NCBI GenBank assembly: GCA_015501595.1
Contig: JADNRX010000095.1
Coordinates: 1 to 64,000, forward strand
DNA length: 64,000 nucleotides
Direction of reading: 5' to 3'
DNA from: Hymenopellis radicata
Taxonomy: Eukaryota; Basidiomycota; Agaricomycetes; Agaricales; Physalacriaceae
Below the pieces are notes generated by a model that was given only the letters and a program-made list of their open reading frames with translations, had not been told where the DNA came from and did not search any database. Both the position numbers and the translations under genes were made by a program. Shown one piece after another: positions 57,125 through 64,000 of this stretch. The stretch's first letter is position 1; every line of letters starts with the position of its first letter.

Positions 57125-60100
57125 ATGACGCCGCGCGATGCGGTGGTGTATCTCAAAAGACAGCGTCTGGATTATGGATACCAGACGCTGATTGAGGACG
57201 ACGATGTGGTCATGGTAGACTCTGAAGACTCTGATAACGCGTCCGCGTCTGAAGACGCGCCAAAAAGCCCATTCCTCTCGCCCTCTGGCCATGACTCGGC
57301 GTCCATCATTCCCAAAGTGGAGGATTTGCCTTCTTCGCCTCTTTCCTTTAACGTACCGACGGGTACGCCACGCAAACGAAAACGTTCTAGCCTAAAAGAA
57401 GCCGAAAAAACTCCTAAACCCCCACTCCCCACGCCAGCCGCCAGCGCAAAGAAGCCAAAGGTAGAGCCGACGGAGGTAGGAATTCGCGCCCGAGTGAAGA
57501 AGCGCAAGCGTGTCACTGCTCTTCCGGACTTGGAGGGAAAACCTGCCAAGCGAGTCAAAGTCAAGACTGCGCTGACACCCATAACACCGTCCCGGACAAG
57601 ACGCGCCAAGATAAATGTTCCTGTGTCCTCTGCCAAAACAGCCGTAGAATCTACATCCCCGATCGCGCAGGCTCCCATTTGTGATGTAGTATCGGCTGAA
57701 CAAGTAATGTCACCCCTCACACCTACACCTCCTACGCCTCCTGGCCTCGTTGAACATGCCCCTTGTGGGAAGGACGTCCCACCAGGCGACGATGTTATGT
57801 TACCTATCGAAACAGAGCCTACTTCTTCGAGCTCTCATCAAACAGAGCCTCAGTGTGGCGTGTCCGACCTTACCCCCGCCACCGACTTGCCTGCGTCGGA
57901 GTCTTCCCCCGCTCTGATCCAATGCTGTAACACCACTGTTGTCCCAGCCGGTGATGCGTCCACAACGAATATCGTCGATTCTCTTCTGGAGGATGTTAAT
58001 GCTGAACAGAAACCGGACCTGCACGCCTCTCAATCTGTCCTGCCCGACATCAGCGCCTATACGCTGTGTTCCTCCAGCCGTATCCTCATGGCACTCAAAT
58101 CTGACTGTGAGCCACCTGCAGACCGTCCGAAGTATGAACACCTTCCGCCAATATGGGCAATGGTGCGGTCACATCGTCTTTTGCGATAGATAATTGACTC
58201 ACCGGTTGTCCAGTCTCGTCAAGAAGTTTGTGAAGCGTACCCACGCTTCCAGAGCTACCAAGGCGGTGTGTACCATAACAAAAACGTCGTAAAAGGGTAT
58301 TTTCTCTCCAAGTTTTCTGCTCTGTAAGTCTCCCGTAGGCGTAAGTGTTGTCTGATTTCTGATTCCCTTTCTTAGGCGTGACGGATGGTTCCAGAACGGA
58401 AGAATTATCATCTCGCATGGGTATGTTGGGCCTCTTTCCGATTATCTGATATGAGGGCTCATTGATGCTTCAGCGGTGGAAAGGCTGAGAGCGTGTCCCA
58501 TGCAAAGGGGCATACAACTCGGAGAGCTGCGAACGATCAAGAAGAGAACGACCATTCCGTCAGCGCGCTGCTGAACACCTATAGAACGAAGGAGCCTTTA
58601 GTGCTTCTAATTGACGAAGGGTACCGACATTTCCCTTTTGACCTCAAGCAGAGCAATTTCCCATACGTCGTCCTCGGATTTTATTTTATATCCCATGTTT
58701 GGAGTGAGTCCAACGATTGTGCACACTACATTTAATCTCATCTTACTGCTCACAGCCGAATACCAACCCGCGAGTAATACGCAAGGATATGTGGTCCGGT
58801 ACAAGTTCGCTTTTCAGTGGTGTGCGAATCAGGTATCTCCTCCGTCTAGCCATTTCATCATTTTTTTCTCACTCTAGCTACAGGACGAACCTTGGTGGAT
58901 TAAACCATTCGAGACGATCCCGCAAGACGTCACTTTGCCCTCAGAATCTTGGCCGACGAAGAAAAAAGCAAAGAGGAAAACGTCAGTAACTCTTGGCTGT
59001 CGAAATGCATCAAGCTCACTTTTTTATAGCTCAACAGAAACGCGTAACCGAGATCAAACGCGACGACGGTTCTCTGTCAGTCGTCCCTTCTACCTATGTA
59101 CAGCGCAACTTTCTGAACGCATTCACAGAGTCTTCACATCTCCCGATGTATGCCGCCGCTGCGCCGTGTGCGGTAAGGAGTCGCCACAGGTCTACAGCCT
59201 TGCCTGGATGTGCTTGCAATCGACGTGTTCCCAGTTCTGGCGATGCACCCTCGGCGATCCTCTGCCAACCCAACTTGTATACAATCCAAAGTTCCTAGAG
59301 TTGTCGGCGGAGCCGGTTCGTGTGCCCTCGACAATGTCCATCTTCCCGCCGTTGCCGGTCCGCGAGCACAAGGAAGGAGACGAGTATGTCGCGACGCACT
59401 ACATTTTCAGTCGGGGATGGCACTGCAAAAAGTGCGGACGACTCTCATGCCGGTGAGTACTTGTGCCGCCGCTACTACGAACGCTGAGCTAACTCGAATA
59501 CAGGTATAGATGGCTGCGCTGGGAGTGCGCCAATTCCAATTGCAACGTGCGTCGAGATCCTTTTTGTGAAGGCCATTCCTTTCATTGACAGCTCCGGCAG
59601 AACACGTTCTCGGTCCCCATCAAGATTCAATCACGACAGGAAGTCCACAAGACGACGGGTCTGAGTCGGGACAACTTCGTCGTGGCGTCCTCTGGTATCA
59701 AGAATGAGGGCGTACGAGTGTTCATGGCCGAGAGTTGGATCCACACGTGGGTTCTTCCACATGCGTGCGTTCACACCTGTGTTTCAAGGACGAGAGGGAC
59801 TCATCGTCATTCCAGTGGTCGTATTCATCGTATTCGGGCTAAATCATTGGCTGAAGCGGACACCATTTTTGCACTGTATCAACGTAATGCCAAAGACGGC
59901 AGTTTGGATTTTCGTCGCTGGCCAATGCGGAGGGTAAGTAGACTATAATTGATGTTCTTAACGCCCTGACGGAATAACTATAGCATATGTGTATGCTTTC
60001 TCGTCACAGATTACTACCGCACGTCCACTAATCCATTTTCTGCAGGTAAAGGTCAGCTGTTGACTCACTATTTTTCGCACAATTGTAAGTCCCCCCCTGG

Positions 60101-60881
60101 ATTTGTCGTCACTCATGAACTGACATAATGGCGCAGGTGGCGTTCCATACCATGTACGACATCCCTTTTTTTAGTCGCGTTTCGTCTAATTCCGACTCTG
60201 ATGAGCGCAGTACGTCGGTGGTACTGAGAACACTGTACCTTGGGACAAGGCGCCGGAGGCAGTGGCGCAAGCACGCGACCTAATCCATCTCCGTCTAAAG
60301 AAAGCGCTCCCCGATTACGGCGATTATCACTTCAACGAGGTCCTGAGGTAACGTACCGTCCACCCCAAAGCCACGCGCATCTCTCCTCAACTCTTTTTTT
60401 AAAAAAGCGCGGCGTACATGGAGGATCAAAGCATGGCCGTGAGTGGCGCCGCATCCTACATAGCTCATCCTAAGCCGTGCACAGTTTCACAGCGACGCCG
60501 AGGACGGCCTCGACAGGATCGTCGCGGGCCTATCGATGGGATCCCCCGCCAAGATGCAGTTCAGATCCGTCAAGAAATTTCTAGCGCCGAACCAGAAGCA
60601 GGAAACTCTGCTGACTATCGTTCTGGAACATGTGAGGCACCCCGACTTTTTTTCCTCAACTGGAAATTGAAGCCCTGTAGGGCGATGTCCTGGTTATGGA
60701 AGGCGCAGGTATCCAAGAACGTTACGAGTATGTCGCCTTGGTACCTGTGGATCCCGTCACTGACAGGCTTGCTGGTAGGCACAAAGTTATACCCGAAGGC
60801 TTTAGAATCGCTGCCACAGCAAGAAAGATTGATATTCCAACGCTTAAAGTCAAAGCTGAAGTCCACACTCAAGTTCTGTAG
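57125..60881 (+). CDS. AlkB-like 2OG-Fe(II) dioxygenase with zinc-type Cys cluster
   Basis: About 16 exons. N-terminal part (57125-58162): MTPRDAVVYLKRQRLDYGYQ, acidic then basic low-complexity with nuclear-signal-like PRKRKRSS and PAKRVKVK. Middle: GYFLSKFSALRDGWFQNGRI, then Cys pairs CRRCAVCGKE, CLQSTCSQFW, WHCKKCGRLSCRYRWLRWEC, a likely zinc-binding region. C-terminus: YVGGTENTVPWDKAPEAVAQ, NEVLSAAYMEDQSMA, FHSDAEDGLD with the HxD iron ligands, LEHGDVLVMEGAG and HKVIPEGFRIAATARKI with the second His and the RxxxTxR oxoglutarate-binding motif of AlkB. This implies oxidative demethylation of nucleic acid or protein in the nucleus; the substrate is inference. The start could be the upstream in-frame Met at 56996. 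The junction between 59933 and about 60046 does not close in frame in my reading. Confidence 0.8.
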
Positions 60882-61242
60882 TGTACTGTACATTCTATTC
60901 GTTATAATTTTTGACGCACAAGGCGCGAGTAATTAAGTATGCAAAGTCGTACTGTCGTAAATCTGTATGCTAAGTATGAAGATCGAAAAATCAAAGTCAA
61001 AGAGGCTCCTATTGGCGCCAAGTCACTCCCCATCCTACAGTTATCGCGCGATCCTAACGTTGTGTACAACTAGCATTCGATGTGGTATGATAGCGGATTA
61101 AAAAATGCAAGGAGGTCTAATGGATGTGCAATGAGATACCAGAAAAACACAGTAAATTACAAGGATCGACGATAGTGTGCAGCGAGGAATGACGGGAAGG
61201 CTAACAGGTATAAGGTCCTCCTCTTCATGACGAACTCGTTAT
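60882..61242. other. intergenic between convergent genes
   Basis: 3' regions of the AlkB-like gene and PMA1. AT-rich. No feature recognised. Confidence 0.5.
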
Positions 61243-64000
61243 TTAAGCCGTGCGACTGGGATTCCGAGCCAGTGTCGCGCCGACCCGCTGCGCCTGGATA
61301 CTGCTGAAGCGTTGCAACTCCTCCGGCTTCATCGAGATCTTGCCACCAAAGCCGACCTTGCGGGCAGCACGCTTGATGAACGACACACGGTTGGAGTACA
61401 GGGATTCATGGATCGAAGCAGCGCGGGACTGTGTGCGGGTCATCGGAACACCTTCAGCAGCATCGTGTTGAGCGGCGGCGGCGGCGGCCTTGGCGTGACG
61501 GTCACGGAGGTATTTGATAACAGTGGCCTTCATTCCGAACTTGATGAAGTCAAGAGGGAAGAACCAGATGATGTTCTGCACAAACCATTAGAAGGTAGCA
61601 ACAGGAGATGAGAAGATGCAAAACGTACCCAAACCCAAACAATACCGATCCAACCACCAGAGATAGCCCTGATGTTAGTGAAGCCCCAGTCACCGTACGC
61701 GGCGATGATGGAAGACACGAGTTGGGCCAAGCAGAAGGCACAGAAGAGAGCGGCGGAAGGACGCTCCATGAAGAAGAAGCTGTGCGACCGAGTAACGAAA
61801 ATCAAAGCTTGCGAGATAATGGCAACTTGGAGGTAGACGACCATGTGGAGTTGAGGGTCGTTGGCCACGACGGGGGAAGTCTCGAGCGCGACGCCGAACT
61901 TGTCCTGGAAGAAGGTGGTCTCCATAATGATGATGACAAGGGCGATCCTGTCGGAGTTCAGCAAAAGAAGGAGCGAAACTGGAGGAAATACTCACGTCGA
62001 CAGGGTAAGGTACAAACCATAGGCAACAGCGTAGGCGAAAATCTCAGCAAGATCCCAACTGTCTGGTGTCATCGAGGGGAGCACGCGGTCAACAGACAAG
62101 GTCATGATGGTACCGTCGTTAAGGAGGGCGATAATCAGAACCATGAACGGAGGGAAGTCGAATTGGTAGGCGAAAGCAAGGATGGCGAAGCAGACGACAA
62201 TACGAATAGTGACAGCGCAGGCGTAGATGGAGTAGTTCCTCATACGTTGGAAGATGATACGAGAACCACGAATGGCGTGGACGATGGTAGAGAGACCGGG
62301 CTCAGTCAAGACGATGTCGGCGGCACCACGGGCAGCATCAGTAGCACCCTCGACGGCAATACCGACGTTGGCACGAGACAAGGCGGGAGCGTCGTTGGCA
62401 CCATCACCAGTCATGGCGCACAAGTGACCCAAACCCTGCAGACGCTTGACGATCTCGTACTTGTGCTCGGGGAAGACACCAGCAAAGCCATCGGCATCCA
62501 TGATCATCTCGTCCAAAGAGCGGTGCTTGGAACCGGGAGCAGGTCCGTCCTTGAGAACTTTGGCGGGGTACATGTGGTCACCAAGACCAAGACGACGACC
62601 AGTTTCCTTTGCGATGGCGAGCTGATCACCGGTAACCATCTTGACCTTGACACCAAGAGCCATAGCGTCGTCGATAGTCTGCTTGGTGTCCTCACGGGGG
62701 GATCGAAGATGGCAAGCAGACCAATAAGCTCAAAGCCGTTACCCTCAGCCTCGAAATCATCGCCGTCAACCTCTTCGTAAGCGACGGCGAGAGCACGGAG
62801 ACCACGGGTGGCGTACTCCTCGACATCAGCCTCCAACTTGTTCTCGAGTTCCTCGGTCTTGTTACGGGTGCAGAGCTCAATGATGATACCAGTCATACCC
62901 TTGGTGACGCGCTTGAGTTTGCCAGTGGCTTCCTCACGGTAGGTGATTTCCGTGCGCTTGTCAACAGGGTTGAAGGGCTTGAAGTCGAGGAGTTTGATAC
63001 CGGCACGGGCGCGGGCAGTGTCTCCGATGGCCTGAACAACGGACATGTCGATGGCATCCTGATTCTCGGTACGGGAAGCGTAGGCAGCGAGGAGGATGAC
63101 GTCGTCGGGGGAGAAGGAAGAGTAGGTGCGAATAGTGTCCTTGTCAATGGTAAGCTTATTGGTGGTAAGAGTACCGGTCTTGTCAGAGCACAAGATGGTG
63201 ACACCGGCCAACTCCTCGATAGCAGTGATACGAGTGACGATAGCCTTGTGTTTAGCGAGCTGCTGAGCACCGACAGCGAGAGTGACGGAAAGGACAGTAG
63301 GCATAGCAATGGGGATACCACCGATCAAAAGGACGAGGATGTTATCAAGACCACGACGGTAGGTGTAGTGGAACTTGGGGTACAAGATAACGATCTCGAG
63401 GAAGACGAAGAGACCAATGGCGATCAAGCAGAAAGACCCGATTTGAGCCAAAATCTTCTGCAAATGACCGGTGGTGTCGTCGTCCTGGCCGACGAGGGAG
63501 GCGGCACGACCGAAGAAAGTGTTGGCACCGGTAGAGATGACAACACCCTCCGCTTCACCCTGCTTGCAAGTGGAGCCACTGAAAATGATTATGAGCAATC
63601 GACACGATCACGGGAACGAGAGAAAACTTACGAGAAACACTGGTCTCCGCTCTTCTTGGATTGAGGCAGGGATTCACCCGTCAAAGCGGCCTGGTCGATA
63701 GACACGTTGATGGCCTCAGTGAGACGGCAATCGGCGGGTACAATGTCACCAATTTTGAAAGACACCATATCACCGGGAACGAGTTCGGAAGATTCGATTT
63801 CAGACCAGGTGCCAGCACGCTTGACCTTTGCTTTGGGTGCAAGGGAGTCCATGAGGGCCTTGACGGCATTACCAGCGTTACGCTCCTCGTAGAAACCAAT
63901 GGCAGAGTTGATGAAGAGCAGGAGGACAATGCCGACGAAATCTTGCCAGTCAGGAGCGCGACCTTCACCGTTGGAAAGGGCGATAGCGACAAGGGCGGCA
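61243..64000 (-). CDS. PMA1: plasma-membrane H+-ATPase (P3A-type), 5' part outside window
   Basis: Pumps protons out of the cell using ATP and sets the membrane potential. Exons read: edge-63632, 63578-61996, 61947-61629, 61575-61243, with introns of 48-53 bp. Motifs in order: [28 protein letters not shown] (actuator TGES), [17 protein letters not shown], the phosphorylated Asp in [51 protein letters not shown] (hinge), and the C-terminal tail with [20 protein letters not shown], the autoinhibitory region of fungal pumps. A C6 run at 62696-62701 (FDPP|REDT) is one base short and breaks the frame. In an essential pump this is most simply a homopolymer sequencing error. The N-terminal residues lie beyond 64000. 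Confidence 0.95.

Overview
The window looks like nuclear DNA of an Agaricomycete (mushroom-forming basidiomycete). Genes are cut by many short introns, mostly 42-58 bp, usually with GT(A/G)NG donors, a CTNAC-type branch point and an AG acceptor. Several proteins belong to families I know only or mainly from this class: an F-box family starting MGQ-x-W, DUF6535-like and DUF6593-like proteins, and a single-pass membrane protein with a cytoplasmic coiled coil. Housekeeping anchors are a UBC4-type E2, a protoporphyrinogen oxidase (HEM14), a PDR-type ABC transporter and a plasma-membrane H+-ATPase (PMA1) cut by the right edge.

Layout. 0.4-0.8 kb: relic of the F-box family, inverted relative to the others. 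0.9-2.4 kb (-): frameshifted SDR-like gene. 2.6-3.9 kb (-): putative C2HC zinc protein. 4.4-13.3 kb (-): tandem array of four F-box paralogs interrupted by two TIR elements and an unrelated three-exon gene. 10.9-14.4 kb: a non-coding direct repeat flanking the fourth F-box gene. 15.2-17.0 kb (+): multi-pass membrane protein. 17.6-22.7 kb (-): a secreted DUF3237-like protein and three unrecognised genes. 22.9-26.1 kb (+): ruined DUF6535-like gene. 26.2-33.4 kb: HEM14 (-) and a 24-exon ABC transporter (+) diverging from a 209-bp spacer. 33.4-35.8 kb: transposon relic and a non-LTR retrotransposon remnant. 35.8-38.6 kb (+): RRM-like acidic protein. 39.5-40.1 kb (+): UBC4. 40.4-40.7 kb: minisatellite. 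42.0-42.6 kb (+): DUF6593-like protein. 43.5-47.0 and 51.7-55.0 kb: direct segmental duplication carrying GH16 glucanase genes and the start of a membrane-protein gene. 47.0-51.7 kb: an island between the copies with no recognised gene, containing four clusters of nested palindromes. 57.1-60.9 kb (+): AlkB-like 2OG-Fe(II) oxygenase. 61.2-64.0 kb (-): PMA1, 5' end outside the window.

Three points matter for reading this annotation. (1) Many otherwise good genes, including PMA1, HEM14 and the ABC transporter, carry isolated 1-nt frameshifts, several in homopolymers. Residual sequencing errors are therefore at least as likely as pseudogenisation, and I describe lesions without assuming decay. 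(2) Exon structures come from reading splice signals and checking that the phases close. For ten genes the total closes exactly in frame; for six more it closes after the stated 1-nt corrections. (3) The most unusual signal is the set of short palindromes at 47.7, 48.6, 49.5 and 51.0-51.2 kb. They share a GAGCT...AGCTC core inside outer stems whose sequence changes from copy to copy while staying complementary.
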